From JAFAGO01 sp031987605 (GTDB lineage: Bacteria > Bacteroidota > Bacteroidia > Flavobacteriales > Weeksellaceae), in contig DALZZF010000014.1 in the NCBI GenBank assembly GCA_031987605.1, forward strand, positions 1-64,000: a DNA stretch of 64,000 nt. Reading direction: 5' to 3'. Shown here piece after piece: positions 34,952 to 43,165 of this stretch (position 1 is its first letter; every line of letters starts with the position of its first letter). A model generated the notes under the pieces. That model searched no databases and had not been told where the DNA came from. It saw nothing but the letters and a program-made list of their open reading frames with translations. The translations under genes were made by a program, and so were the position numbers.

Positions 34952-35680
34952 TTAATGTTCAACCACAGAAAACTCTTTTTCCATCTTCACAGCTTTCGGG
35001 AAAAGGATATTATTTTCCAGATGGATATGGCGATGCAGATCACTTTCAAAATCCTGTAACATGGCAAAGGCTACGCGATAGGTATTGCAGGCATCTGCCG
35101 GCGGCGTATAATTATTGCTAAGTTCTGCAATTTTTCTAAAACGTTCTCCTTCGGCAGAATGCTCTTCCATCATCATATGAACCGGGTTTTCCACAGTTCC
35201 GAAATGTGGCTGCTGAATGGCCGCTCCACCGATTTTTGCTTGCACCATATTTCTGATAAAAGGAAAAAGGATGAGCTCTTCTTTCTTCAAATGGGCACCT
35301 AGATCGTGTGCAGATTCATCAAATAATTCTTTGATCTGGAATAATTCGGGATGTCTGCCGCCGTGAACTTTGCAGAGCTTATCAAGAAATGCCTGAATAA
35401 TTCGTGTTTTTTCTTCTACATAACGGTGATGGGTTTTCTCCACATAATCGGCTAATAAATCCAGCGGCCAGCTGGTAAAATCGATGGCTGTACCGTCACT
35501 TTTCGGAAGGTTTTCTATTTCTTCGTAAATGGATTCTGCCTTGAGATCTTTGGTCTTGCAAGCCTCTTCGATCGTTCTTCCGCCTTTGCAGCAAAAATCA
35601 ATTCCGTTTTTTTTGAAAATGGCAGCAGTTCTAAAGTCTTGTGCCACAATCTCTCCAATATGGTCTGTTTTAATATTCAT
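34952..35680 (-). CDS. ric: Iron-sulfur cluster repair di-iron protein (Ric/ScdA/YtfE)
   Basis: Ric restores iron-sulfur clusters damaged by NO or oxidants. The 242-residue protein has an N-terminal ScdA_N (DUF542) domain with FCCKGG and a later Cys (Cys30, Cys31, Cys41). A four-helix hemerythrin domain follows with HHRYVEEK, HGGRHPEL, HLKKEE, HMMMEEH and HRHIHLENNILFP ligands. It is the first gene of the ric-norZ unit. A motif shared with nirK and the Rrf2 gene abuts the start codon (35681-35706), which implies a very short leader and NO-responsive control. Confidence 0.93.
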   Translation of the reverse strand: MNIKTDHIGEIVAQDFRTAAIFKKNGIDFCCKGGRTIEEACKTKDLKAESIYEEIENLPKSDGTAIDFTSWPLDLLADYVEKTHHRYVEEKTRIIQAFLDKLCKVHGGRHPELFQIKELFDESAHDLGAHLKKEELILFPFIRNMVQAKIGGAAIQQPHFGTVENPVHMMMEEHSAEGERFRKIAELSNNYTPPADACNTYRVAFAMLQDFESDLHRHIHLENNILFPKAVKMEKEFSVVEH

Positions 35681-35706
35681 AATATAATACTTTTTTGTCT
35701 TTTATT
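35681..35706 (-). promoter_or_regulatory. Shared NO-regulon motif upstream of ric
   Basis: Read on the minus strand this is AATAAAAGACAAAAAAGTAT followed by TATATT. It matches nirK's upstream motif in the pattern AAARGACAAAAARGTATTWTA. It directly precedes the ric start codon. The factor that binds it is not known; the Rrf2-type protein encoded at 38694-39125 is the obvious candidate. Confidence 0.5.
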
Positions 35707-35719
35707 GTTTCAAATTTTT

Positions 35720-36145
35720 TTAACTTTTTTTCAGGGAAAGAATATATTTCACCATCAATTTTGCATTGTCTTTGCTGAGCCCGGCATGTGGTGTCATCGG
35801 AATTTCGCCCCAGACGCCTTTTCCTCCATCAATAATTTTCTGTGCAAGATGATCGATATCTGCATCGGTATATTTCTTCGCCACGTCCTGATAAGAAGGT
35901 CCTACCAGCTTCGCATCTACTTTGTGACAGGAAAGGCAATCCGTTCCTTCAATAAGTTTTAGTCCTTCCGGTTCAGGTGTTGCAGCAGATTTACTGGAAG
36001 CTAGAGTTGCAGAATCCGCCACTTTTGGCTCTTCCAACATCACATTGGATTCGGGTTGAGGCTGAGCAGACGCTGCCTCTTTTTTATCGGAACAAGAAAC
36101 TAAAGAAAGGGACAGAACAGCTGCTGTCAGGATAAGATTTTTCAT
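35720..36145 (-). CDS. Mono-heme cytochrome c lipoprotein
   Basis: This 141-residue lipoprotein (lipobox LVSC, Cys18) has a Pro/Ala/Glu-rich linker and a class I cytochrome c domain. The heme motif is CLSCH (Cys70, Cys73, His74) and the likely axial Met117 is in GEIPMTPH. It should carry electrons in the periplasm, most simply to the copper nitrite reductase encoded upstream. It is the last gene of the nirK-SUMF1-SCO-cyt unit, 11 bp after the SCO gene. Confidence 0.9.
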   Translation of the reverse strand: MKNLILTAAVLSLSLVSCSDKKEAASAQPQPESNVMLEEPKVADSATLASSKSAATPEPEGLKLIEGTDCLSCHKVDAKLVGPSYQDVAKKYTDADIDHLAQKIIDGGKGVWGEIPMTPHAGLSKDNAKLMVKYILSLKKS

Positions 36146-36156
36146 AATTATTGGAT

Positions 36157-36720
36157 TTAAAGTTGAATTTGTTTTTTAATTTCTTTGACTGTATTATCGA
36201 GATCGGCATCCAAACCTTCTTTCTGATACGTGAGAATTCCATCTTTAGAATACACACTGATAATATTAGAATGTGAGAATTCTACCGGCGTAATTTTCTT
36301 GTATTTTACGGCCATTACGTTAGCCAGTGTTCTGGTGTTCTCTTCACTGCTTCTCAGAAAAAGCCATTCTTTTCCGGTAAAGCCGTTGGCAGCCAGATAA
36401 TCTTTCATTACGGCAGGAGTATCGGTTTCTGGATCGATGGAAATTAGCACATATCTAATTTTATCCGGATCGACGATTCCTGTTTTTTGTGAGATGGCCC
36501 GTATTTCTGCGGTAAGTCTCGGACAAGCGGTTTTACAGGAGGTAAAAATCATGGCGGTCACCAAAACTTTTCCTTGTAAATCCTGCAATTTGATTGTGTT
36601 TCCATCTTGTGTTTCCCATTTCGAATCTACCTGATAAACGGAATCGGGGCTGATGGTTTTATCTTTCTGCGTACAGGATAAGAGTACGGTCGCCAGAATG
36701 ATACAGAGTATTTTTTTCAT
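36157..36720 (-). CDS. SCO1/SenC-family copper chaperone lipoprotein
   Basis: SCO proteins bind copper and deliver it to extracytoplasmic cupro-enzymes. The 187-residue protein has a lipoprotein signal (Cys16) and a thioredoxin fold with the copper ligands CKTAC (Cys62, Cys66) and His150 in FSHSN. In this operon (6 bp after the SUMF1-like gene, 11 bp before cytochrome c) the probable client is the copper nitrite reductase, not cytochrome oxidase. That client assignment is inferred from position. Confidence 0.9.
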   Translation of the reverse strand: MKKILCIILATVLLSCTQKDKTISPDSVYQVDSKWETQDGNTIKLQDLQGKVLVTAMIFTSCKTACPRLTAEIRAISQKTGIVDPDKIRYVLISIDPETDTPAVMKDYLAANGFTGKEWLFLRSSEENTRTLANVMAVKYKKITPVEFSHSNIISVYSKDGILTYQKEGLDADLDNTVKEIKKQIQL

Positions 36721-36726
36721 TTTATA

Positions 36727-37551
36727 TTAATTTTTAGCACATCTGAACCCCATATTATTAAGGGTATAATTCGCTTTTACGCTTCCTCGCAATGCATATC
36801 TGATAAATGCCGCATAATTTCTGAGATCGGAAGAAGTAACGGCTGCTCCCGCACAAAAAAGCGATTCATTCGTGGTATTGTCCTTTCGGGATTCACCACT
36901 CATCATCACCGAATTAAAATCATGTGTCCATTCCCAAACCGATCCAAACAGATCATACACGCCGTAATAGTTCGGTTTTCCCTGCTTTACGGGTTTATTT
37001 TTCCGTAATTTATCCTGATATGATTTCAAAATAATTTCGGTAAAAGAAGGATCGGAGGATGCATTTTTTCGGTGTTCATCGGCAAGTCCTACATATTCCC
37101 ACTCATTAATGGTCGGTAGCCTTTTTCCTACACTTTTCGCATATGCTTCTGCTGCAAACCACGAAACATTGGTGACGGGTGCATCTGGAGAAATTCCCTT
37201 CGGAACTCCATAATCCCCGTTCCAGTTTTTAAGATAAGTGCTGTCGGCATACAGGCGCAATACTTTGCTCTTTGTCCATTGAGGATTCGCTTTCAAAAAA
37301 AGGAGATATTCGGCGTTAGTTACTGGAGTTTCATCAAGGAAAAATGAAGTCACCTTCACTACTTTACCGGAATCCTGACCAATAAAAGCTTTATAAGTTC
37401 CACCTTGAATCTCAACCATTTTCTTGTCGCTGGAAATAAAATGTAACGCTTCATGATCTGCCATTTTACTTTTGGAAGATTCCGTTTTTCTGGAACAACT
37501 GGTAATGGACAGTACCAAAACTACAAAATAGATGATATGGGTTGCTTTCAT
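36727..37551 (-). CDS. Formylglycine-generating-enzyme (SUMF1)-fold lipoprotein
   Basis: The 274-residue protein has a lipobox (ITSC) and then an SUMF1/C-type-lectin-like domain. Its signatures are GGTYKAFIG, ETPVTNAEYLLFL, PVTNVSWFAAEAYAKSVGKR, LPTINEWEYVG and FGSVWEWTHDF near residue 220, ending GFRCAKN. Typical FGE active-site cysteines near the C terminus are not evident, so sulfatase activation is unlikely. GldJ/GldK-type relatives are structural. In this operon it could help assemble or hold the nitrite reductase. Its role beside nirK is unassigned. It sits 34 bp after nirK. Confidence 0.8.
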   Translation of the reverse strand: MKATHIIYFVVLVLSITSCSRKTESSKSKMADHEALHFISSDKKMVEIQGGTYKAFIGQDSGKVVKVTSFFLDETPVTNAEYLLFLKANPQWTKSKVLRLYADSTYLKNWNGDYGVPKGISPDAPVTNVSWFAAEAYAKSVGKRLPTINEWEYVGLADEHRKNASSDPSFTEIILKSYQDKLRKNKPVKQGKPNYYGVYDLFGSVWEWTHDFNSVMMSGESRKDNTTNESLFCAGAAVTSSDLRNYAAFIRYALRGSVKANYTLNNMGFRCAKN

Positions 37552-37585
37552 TCCCTGAATAATAAAATCCTCAACGATCCTACAA

Positions 37586-38614
37586 TTACAATCCGTTCTT
37601 TTTGTAAACAGAAGGATTATCCGGTCCGGTCACTTTTATTTTTCCTAGCGCTCCCTTATTAAATGCGCGGAAAATCGCGTGATCCACAATCACATATTCA
37701 CCCGGAACGGTTGCCTTAAATTCCACGATCGCTGCTCCACCGGGAGGAATAACGGTGGTCTGCACATTTTCATTGATTTTGCTACCACCCTCCATATATA
37801 CTCGGTCGAAAATTTCACCAATAACGTGAAAAGAAGAGGTTAAATTTGGGCCCCCATTTCCCACAAAGAAGCGGACGGTTTCTCCGGTTTTGGCCTGCAA
37901 TTCTTTATCGCCCAAAAGCGAGGCGGTATTTCCGTTGAATACCACATATTCTGGATGTTCGGCAATGGCTTTGTCCATATCAAATTCCTGTAGACCTTTA
38001 TCTCCAAACTTTCCTTTGGTATAAAAATCTCCCTGCATGATATAATACTCTTTATCCACTTTTGGGAGTCCTCCTTCAGGCTCGATGAGAATCAGGCCGT
38101 ACATTCCGTTGGCAATATGCATTCCCACCGGCGCTGTGGCACAGTGATAAACATACAGGCCAGGATTTAATGCTTTAAATGTAAAAATAGCTTCTTTCCC
38201 TGGTGCTACAAATGTGGCTTCAGCACCACCACCTGGGCCATTTACGGCATGCAAATCAATATTATGAGGAAAAGTATTATTTTCATTATTTTTCAAGTGC
38301 AATTCAACCTCATCCCCTACTCTTGCACGGATGAAACTTCCGGGAACAGTTCCGTTGAATGTCCAGAAATTGTATTGGGTACCATCGGCAAGTTCGCCGG
38401 TTTTCTCAATGGTTTCAAGATGAACCACAAGTTTCTTAGCCGCACGATCACCGATCGGTGCAGGAACATTTGGTGGAGCAACAAGTTTTACTTCTTCAGA
38501 AGTTCCGTCAGTTTTAATCTGCGAGGTATCTGAAGCAGACGAGGTACTTTGCTTACAGCTGGTAATGCTAAGCGCCACGGAAAGCACCGCATAAATAATA
38601 ATTGATTTTTTCAT
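37586..38614 (-). CDS. nirK: Copper-containing nitrite reductase
   Basis: NirK reduces nitrite to NO outside the cytoplasm. The 342-residue protein has a lipobox (ITSC, Cys20), so it is probably a lipoprotein, and two cupredoxin domains. All catalytic positions of the family are present. Type 1 copper ligands are His117, Cys158, His166 and Met171; type 2 ligands are His122, His157 and His312; the catalytic pair is Asp120 and His263. It leads a unit with the SUMF1-like protein, SCO and cytochrome c. A motif shared with ric lies 33-64 bp upstream. Confidence 0.95.
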   Translation of the reverse strand: MKKSIIIYAVLSVALSITSCKQSTSSASDTSQIKTDGTSEEVKLVAPPNVPAPIGDRAAKKLVVHLETIEKTGELADGTQYNFWTFNGTVPGSFIRARVGDEVELHLKNNENNTFPHNIDLHAVNGPGGGAEATFVAPGKEAIFTFKALNPGLYVYHCATAPVGMHIANGMYGLILIEPEGGLPKVDKEYYIMQGDFYTKGKFGDKGLQEFDMDKAIAEHPEYVVFNGNTASLLGDKELQAKTGETVRFFVGNGGPNLTSSFHVIGEIFDRVYMEGGSKINENVQTTVIPPGGAAIVEFKATVPGEYVIVDHAIFRAFNKGALGKIKVTGPDNPSVYKKNGL

Positions 38615-38646
38615 GATGCAAGGGGAGTTTTTGATTTATTTTTATC

Positions 38647-38678
38647 GTTTTAATTAAAATACCTTTTTGTCCTTTATT
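38647..38678 (-). promoter_or_regulatory. Shared NO-regulon motif upstream of nirK
   Basis: On the minus strand the motif is AATAAAGGACAAAAAGGTAT followed by TTTAATTAAAAC. It contains a 12-bp palindrome, TTTTAATTAAAA. It matches the ric upstream sequence closely and the Rrf2 upstream sequence in the opposite orientation. Confidence 0.5.
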
Positions 38679-38693
38679 TGTGTAAAATTTTTT

Positions 38694-39125
38694 TTATCTT
38701 TTCAAAAAGGTCACTTGAAGATTCAGATTTTCTACAAAATCTTCAATTTTTGACCGATCCAACATTTGTTTAATTTCCGTTCTAATTTTCTTAAAATCAT
38801 TATGGATCGGACATGGATGATCTTCTGAGCAAAGTTTTAGGCCGAGCCCACAACCGCTGAAAAGTTTATCCCCATCGATCTCCTTTACAATCTCGGCGAT
38901 GGATATGCTCAGATTTTCGTGTTCCATGTAAAATCCTCCATTTGGTCCTTTAGCTGACTGCACGAATCCCTTTTTGCTGAGTTCCTGCAGGATTTTGGCG
39001 ATAAAATATTCCGGAGAATCGATACCCGCCGCAATTTCTTTGATACCCACCCGACTTCCATCTTTGGATTTCTGTGCAACGTAGATGAGGGCACGAATGG
39101 CATATTCGCAGGTTTTTGAAAACAT
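38694..39125 (-). CDS. Rrf2-family transcriptional regulator (NsrR-like)
   Basis: The 143-residue protein begins FSKTCEYAIRALIYVA, the standard Rrf2 N-terminal helix, with a winged HTH up to about residue 65 (SPEYFIAKILQELSKKGFV). It has three cysteines at 92, 99 and 105 (GCGLGLKLC, HPC). This spacing is close to the three iron-sulfur ligands of NsrR (93, 99, 105 in S. coelicolor). It therefore probably holds an NO-sensitive cluster and controls the adjacent nirK and ric units. The longer open frame to 39212 adds an unlikely 29 residues. Sensing of NO is inferred from cysteines and position. Confidence 0.88.
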   Translation of the reverse strand: MFSKTCEYAIRALIYVAQKSKDGSRVGIKEIAAGIDSPEYFIAKILQELSKKGFVQSAKGPNGGFYMEHENLSISIAEIVKEIDGDKLFSGCGLGLKLCSEDHPCPIHNDFKKIRTEIKQMLDRSKIEDFVENLNLQVTFLKR

Positions 39126-39165
39126 AAATCGTTCTTTTCTTTGACAAATATAGGAATAAAATTGT

Positions 39166-39193
39166 AATAAAAGATAAAAAGGTGTTTTATTAT
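39166..39193 (+). promoter_or_regulatory. Shared NO-regulon motif upstream of the Rrf2 gene
   Basis: The plus strand reads AATAAAAGATAAAAAGGTGT followed by TTTATTAT, a close match to the motifs ahead of nirK and ric. It lies about 40 bp from the Rrf2 start codon but points the other way, which would suit a dyad-binding regulator controlling itself. Confidence 0.45.
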
Positions 39194-39374
39194 AATGACA
39201 ATTATCATTCAAAAACTATTCTTTTAATTTTTATTTTTAAAGAATGGGAAACTTAATAATGGGAAATTCAGAAGCCTCCCATCAGGTTTTGTGGTACTCT
39301 TTTTTAAAAGTGATGTGCTTACCAAAAAAGTATTCAAAAAGTAGAAAGTTCGTTTCTATATCAGTTGGGCAAGT

Positions 39375-40100
39375 TTATAACTTCAATTTTTTAAAGACAA
39401 ACTCCGGGATATTGCGGATAATCATCATAATTAAACCCCAGATTCCCAGAACATACACGACATCTTTTTTACTTTTCCACGCTTTGTATATGGATGTTGC
39501 GGCTTGTTTTGGTGTGGCTGTTAACATTGGATTTAGAGGAAGGCCTTCTGTCATTTTGGTATCCATAAATCCGGGTTTAACCGTCATTACCTGAACTTTT
39601 TGGGGGTAGAGAAAATTCCGAAGTCCACTCAAATAGGCGGTTAAACCTGCTTTTGCACTTCCATATATAAAATTACTCTGTCTACCGCGATCTCCTGCGA
39701 CAGATGAAAGTACAATCATAGTTCCGGTTCGTTTAGACTGCATTTTGCGGGCAAAGTAATTCAGAACGGGAACCAACTTTGCGTAATTAATGTCAATAAT
39801 TCGTTCGGTGTTATGATTATCGTAAAGCCCTTCTTCCGTGCCTTCTCCCAAATATCCTGAAGCACAGAATAACAGGTCGGAATCAACATAATCGAACTGA
39901 TTATAATCCACTTCTTTCATTAGATCCAAACTGATAATTTCTGAATTTTGCAGATATTTTACATCTATATGGCGGGCAAACTTTTCTGTCGTTTCCGGAT
40001 TGGAGGTGAAAAGATAAATGGTTTCAAATTTCTGATTCTCCTGTAAAACCTTTTCTACAAAAGCCTGCGCTACTTCCGAATTGCTTCCTAAAACGATCAT
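39375..40100 (-). CDS. Short-chain dehydrogenase, DprE2-like
   Basis: The 241-residue SDR starts with MIVLGSNSEVAQA, a short Rossmann nucleotide-binding motif. The catalytic Tyr/Lys is in YGSAKAG (about 145-151), with a Ser in VLSSVAGDRG. The KPGFMDTKMT segment and a hydrophobic C-terminal anchor fit DprE2, which reduces the 2-keto intermediate formed by DprE1. The neighbours on the same strand are the DprE1-like oxidase (3 bp upstream) and a UbiA-family transferase. The epimerase-partner role is inferred from this trio. Confidence 0.82.
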   Translation of the reverse strand: MIVLGSNSEVAQAFVEKVLQENQKFETIYLFTSNPETTEKFARHIDVKYLQNSEIISLDLMKEVDYNQFDYVDSDLLFCASGYLGEGTEEGLYDNHNTERIIDINYAKLVPVLNYFARKMQSKRTGTMIVLSSVAGDRGRQSNFIYGSAKAGLTAYLSGLRNFLYPQKVQVMTVKPGFMDTKMTEGLPLNPMLTATPKQAATSIYKAWKSKKDVVYVLGIWGLIMMIIRNIPEFVFKKLKL

Positions 40101-40103
40101 TTT

Positions 40104-41426
40104 TTAAAGGTTTGCTTGGTTTAAAATTCTTTTATGCTGCAACGACACAAATTTCGAGGAATCTACATTTTTCAGGTAATTGGTAAGGGAAGATTTGCTC
40201 ATGCTGTCCTTGGTTCTGTATATTCTTCCTCCAAATTCTTCCACAATATTGTCGAGTTTTTCAATCAGCCCTTTCAATTTTGAATTTACTTTGAAATCCA
40301 ATGCAAGAGAATAGCCTTCAAATGGAAATGAATTATAGGCCTCAGGATTCTGCTTTCCATATAATTTCAGAACAGCAAGGAAAGATCCGTTTCCGGAGTT
40401 GGCAATGGTTTCCAAAATTCTTCGCATCCCTTCTTTTCCTTTCTCTTTGGGAATCATCATTTGATATTGAATAAAGCCTTTTTTCCCGTAAATTTTATTC
40501 CAGTCATTAATAACATCCAAAGGATAGAAAAAGGTTTCGTAATCCACGAAATTTTTCACCACTTTCTGACGCTGTTTTCCATAGTACAAAAAGTTGAAAA
40601 TTTTTACCGTAAGTGCATTCAGTACAAATCCCGGAAAATAAAAAGGAACCGTAGGCATAAATTTCTTTTTCAAACGGAGCGGATTTTTTTGCAATTGGCT
40701 CGGAAGTTCTGCTTTCAGGGCAAATTCACCAATGGTTAAAATACTTCTTCCTAAATTTTTACCTTTTTGAAGACAATCAATCCACGCTACACTATACGTC
40801 CAATGTTCTGTTTCTTCAAATAATTTAAAGATTTCATCCAGGTTTTCCGCCTTGATGCTTTCCTGACGGATATATGCTGTTTCAATATTTTTGAGTTTGA
40901 ATTTAGCGGAAAGAATAATTCCTGTCAATCCCATTCCTCCAACGGTTGCCCAGAATTTATCGGAATTTTCAGTTCGTGAACAGGTAATTACTTCTGCATT
41001 TTCATTCATGAGTTTGAATTCGATCAGAGATTCGGAAAAGCAGCCATCAGTATGATGATTTTTCCCGTGAACATCCGAAGCAATGGCACCACCAACCGAA
41101 ATAAATTTTGTTCCCGGCGTTACCCAAAGAAAATAACCTTGCGGCACTGTAACGTCCAAAACTTCGGACAATAAAACGCCGGATTCGCATTCAATAATAC
41201 CATTCAAACGGTCAAAACTGATGAATTTATTGAGTCTTTTGGTGGAAAATATGGCTTCGCCTAAGGATGCATCACCATAGCATCTTCCGTTTCCTCTGGC
41301 GATTACTTCATTATGTTCTTTCACGAATTTTTTAATTCCGGAAAGTGTATCATCAGATCTCATTTCTTTTTCCACTACCGGAAAATTTCCCCAATTGGTT
41401 ACCGGCTGTACATACTTCGGTTTCAT
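40104..41426 (-). CDS. FAD-linked oxidase, DprE1-like
   Basis: The 440-residue flavoprotein resembles decaprenylphosphoryl-ribose 2-oxidase. The FAD-binding domain has ARGNGRCYGDASLG (about 43-56) and SVGGAIASDVHGKNHH (about 108-123), with the flavin-contacting His and Gly residues of the VAO/DprE1 fold. The C-terminal substrate domain has KLYGKQNP and YSLALDF. The start codon overlaps the stop codon of the UbiA gene (TAATG). With the SDR downstream it would epimerise a polyprenyl-phosphate sugar at C2. Confidence 0.85.
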   Translation of the reverse strand: MKPKYVQPVTNWGNFPVVEKEMRSDDTLSGIKKFVKEHNEVIARGNGRCYGDASLGEAIFSTKRLNKFISFDRLNGIIECESGVLLSEVLDVTVPQGYFLWVTPGTKFISVGGAIASDVHGKNHHTDGCFSESLIEFKLMNENAEVITCSRTENSDKFWATVGGMGLTGIILSAKFKLKNIETAYIRQESIKAENLDEIFKLFEETEHWTYSVAWIDCLQKGKNLGRSILTIGEFALKAELPSQLQKNPLRLKKKFMPTVPFYFPGFVLNALTVKIFNFLYYGKQRQKVVKNFVDYETFFYPLDVINDWNKIYGKKGFIQYQMMIPKEKGKEGMRRILETIANSGNGSFLAVLKLYGKQNPEAYNSFPFEGYSLALDFKVNSKLKGLIEKLDNIVEEFGGRIYRTKDSMSKSSLTNYLKNVDSSKFVSLQHKRILNQANL

Positions 41427-42310
41427 TATTTATAATAGATTTGAAGAAGAAAAACGATCAGCCACAACACGAGCGTTACCTGTATATAGCGATCTTTATA
41501 AACGATTTTGGTAGGCGATTCGGTTTTGTTGTACACCAAAGTTTGCTGCAAATAACGCAGAATCGCAAACACTACAAAAATTACGGTATAAAAAACCCTC
41601 GGATGAAACTTCTGCTGAACTTCAGGCGAAAGGGTAAACATTAAATAGCAAACAATAACGAGTGTACAACTGATGGAAAGGGCGATATCCGCAAACTGCA
41701 CATTATATCCGTCCAATGCTTTTCGGGTTTTTCCGGAGATTTGCGCATTGATGAGTTCTCCCCTTCTTTTCCCAATCGCAAGTACAAGAGCAAGTACAAA
41801 AGTGAGCAAAACGGCCCATTGTGTAACAATAATCCCAGTAATATAACCACCTGCCAAAACGCGGAGTACAAAACCAATTGCAATAATGGTAACATCAATG
41901 ATTGGCACATGTTTCAGTTTGAAGGTATAGGCAATATTCATGACAAAATAGGTGGCAATAATCACGGCAAATTTCCAAATGCTCATCTGAAAAAGATATT
42001 GCCCTGCAAATAGGAGTACAACAACCAGCAATATGAGAGAAGTCAGCAGCGTTTTTGCAGCGTTTTTAGAGATTTCACCGCTTGCAAGTGGACGAAACTT
42101 CTTTTCGGGATGTTTTCTGTCGGATTCAATATCACTGTAATCGTTGATAATATAGATGATACTCGCGGTAAACGAAAACACGAAAAATGCAAAAATACTT
42201 TTCAGAAAAAGGTCTGTATTGGTGATATTTCCTGAGAAAAAGAGTGCTGTAAATACAAATAGGTTTTTCACCCATTGCCCCACTCGTAAAAGTTTTAAAT
42301 ATGGAATCAT
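41426..42310 (-). CDS. UbiA-family prenyltransferase, decaprenyl-phosphate phosphoribosyltransferase-like
   Basis: The 294-residue inner-membrane protein has about nine helices and the motif NDYSDIESDRKHP (about 63-75). It also has a second acidic motif region with IAIGFVLRVLAGGY. Close relatives transfer phosphoribose from PRPP to a polyprenyl phosphate (the mycobacterial Rv3806c reaction) rather than prenylate a quinone. The ATG at 42310 starts the fold at MIPYLKLLRVGQW; the upstream 25 codons do not look coding. It overlaps the DprE1-like gene by one base. The product-sugar in this organism is unknown. Confidence 0.85.
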   Translation of the reverse strand: MIPYLKLLRVGQWVKNLFVFTALFFSGNITNTDLFLKSIFAFFVFSFTASIIYIINDYSDIESDRKHPEKKFRPLASGEISKNAAKTLLTSLILLVVVLLFAGQYLFQMSIWKFAVIIATYFVMNIAYTFKLKHVPIIDVTIIAIGFVLRVLAGGYITGIIVTQWAVLLTFVLALVLAIGKRRGELINAQISGKTRKALDGYNVQFADIALSISCTLVIVCYLMFTLSPEVQQKFHPRVFYTVIFVVFAILRYLQQTLVYNKTESPTKIVYKDRYIQVTLVLWLIVFLLQIYYK

Positions 42311-42353
42311 CAATTGTTGTCTATCAGGTACAAAATTAATGATTTTAAAATAA

Positions 42354-42375
42354 AAAAACCGCCGAAGCGGTTTTT
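42354..42375 (-). terminator. Terminator of the OmpA-like gene
   Basis: A 9-bp stem with a loop of CGAA (TTCG on the minus strand) is flanked by A and T runs. It lies about 50 bp after the OmpA-like gene's stop codon and just before the UbiA gene. Confidence 0.88.
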
Positions 42376-42427
42376 GGTTTATCATGTTTTATCTGCATGA
42401 AATTAAAAAACACGTAACAGTATAAAA

Positions 42428-43120
42428 TCAATTTCCTGCTCCTGCTTCCTGAATCATTTTTTCGTTGGCAGTAATGGCAAATTCTACACGTCTGTTTTTA
42501 GCTCTTCCTTCATCGGTATCGTTGGTGGCAACAGGATCCTGCTCTCCCATTCCCATGGTAAATGTACGTGATCCACTAACACCTTTTGTCGCAAGATAAG
42601 ATTTTACTGCAGCAGCTCTTCTGTCCGAAAGTTTCAGGTTATAGGCATCTGCACCTTTACTGTCGGTATATCCGTAAATATTGATGTTGGTATCCGGATT
42701 ATCAATTAAAACCTGTGCCAATTTATCCAAATTCGTTTTGGCCGTTTCGCTAAGATTTGAGGAATCAAATGCAAAGTTTACAATGCTTTCATTCATGGTT
42801 ACTTTAATTCCGTCTCCTACTCTTTCTACTTCCGCACCCGGCAAAGTATCCTGAATCTGTTTTGCCTGTTTATCCATTTTGTTACCGATTACATTTCCGG
42901 CAGCACCACCAATTACACCACCTAAAACAGCACCAAGAGGAGCATTTCCTCCTTTTCCGATATTATTTCCAAGAATTCCTCCAAGCACTGCTCCTGCAGC
43001 TGCTCCAATGGCTGTTCCTTTTTGTTGGTTATTTGCATTTTGCACAGATTCACAACTGGTTAAAAGTAAAGCAGAGGATAAAAATGCAGCAGCAATATTG
43101 GTTTTATTAAAAATTTTCAT
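42428..43120 (-). CDS. OmpA-family lipoprotein with glycine zipper
   Basis: The 230-residue protein has a lipoprotein signal (TSC near residue 23). A glycine-zipper region follows (about 35-85) with repeats such as GAAAGAVLGG and GVIGGAAGN. The C-terminal OmpA domain (about 115-220) binds peptidoglycan; NIYGYTDSKG, LSDRRAAAVKSYL and NRRVEF are its signatures. It probably fixes the outer membrane to the cell wall. It is transcribed alone, ending at the terminator at 42354-42375, with a lipoprotein gene 45 bp upstream. Confidence 0.9.
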   Translation of the reverse strand: MKIFNKTNIAAAFLSSALLLTSCESVQNANNQQKGTAIGAAAGAVLGGILGNNIGKGGNAPLGAVLGGVIGGAAGNVIGNKMDKQAKQIQDTLPGAEVERVGDGIKVTMNESIVNFAFDSSNLSETAKTNLDKLAQVLIDNPDTNINIYGYTDSKGADAYNLKLSDRRAAAVKSYLATKGVSGSRTFTMGMGEQDPVATNDTDEGRAKNRRVEFAITANEKMIQEAGAGN

Positions 43121-43165
43121 AATGTTGATTTTAATGTTTTAATGAATTGAGATAAAGAAATCTTT

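Noticed and set aside
36727..37551. Sulfatase-activating formylglycine-generating enzyme
   Set aside because: The C-terminal active-site cysteines are not evident and no sulfatase gene is nearby; the fold is also used by structural proteins.
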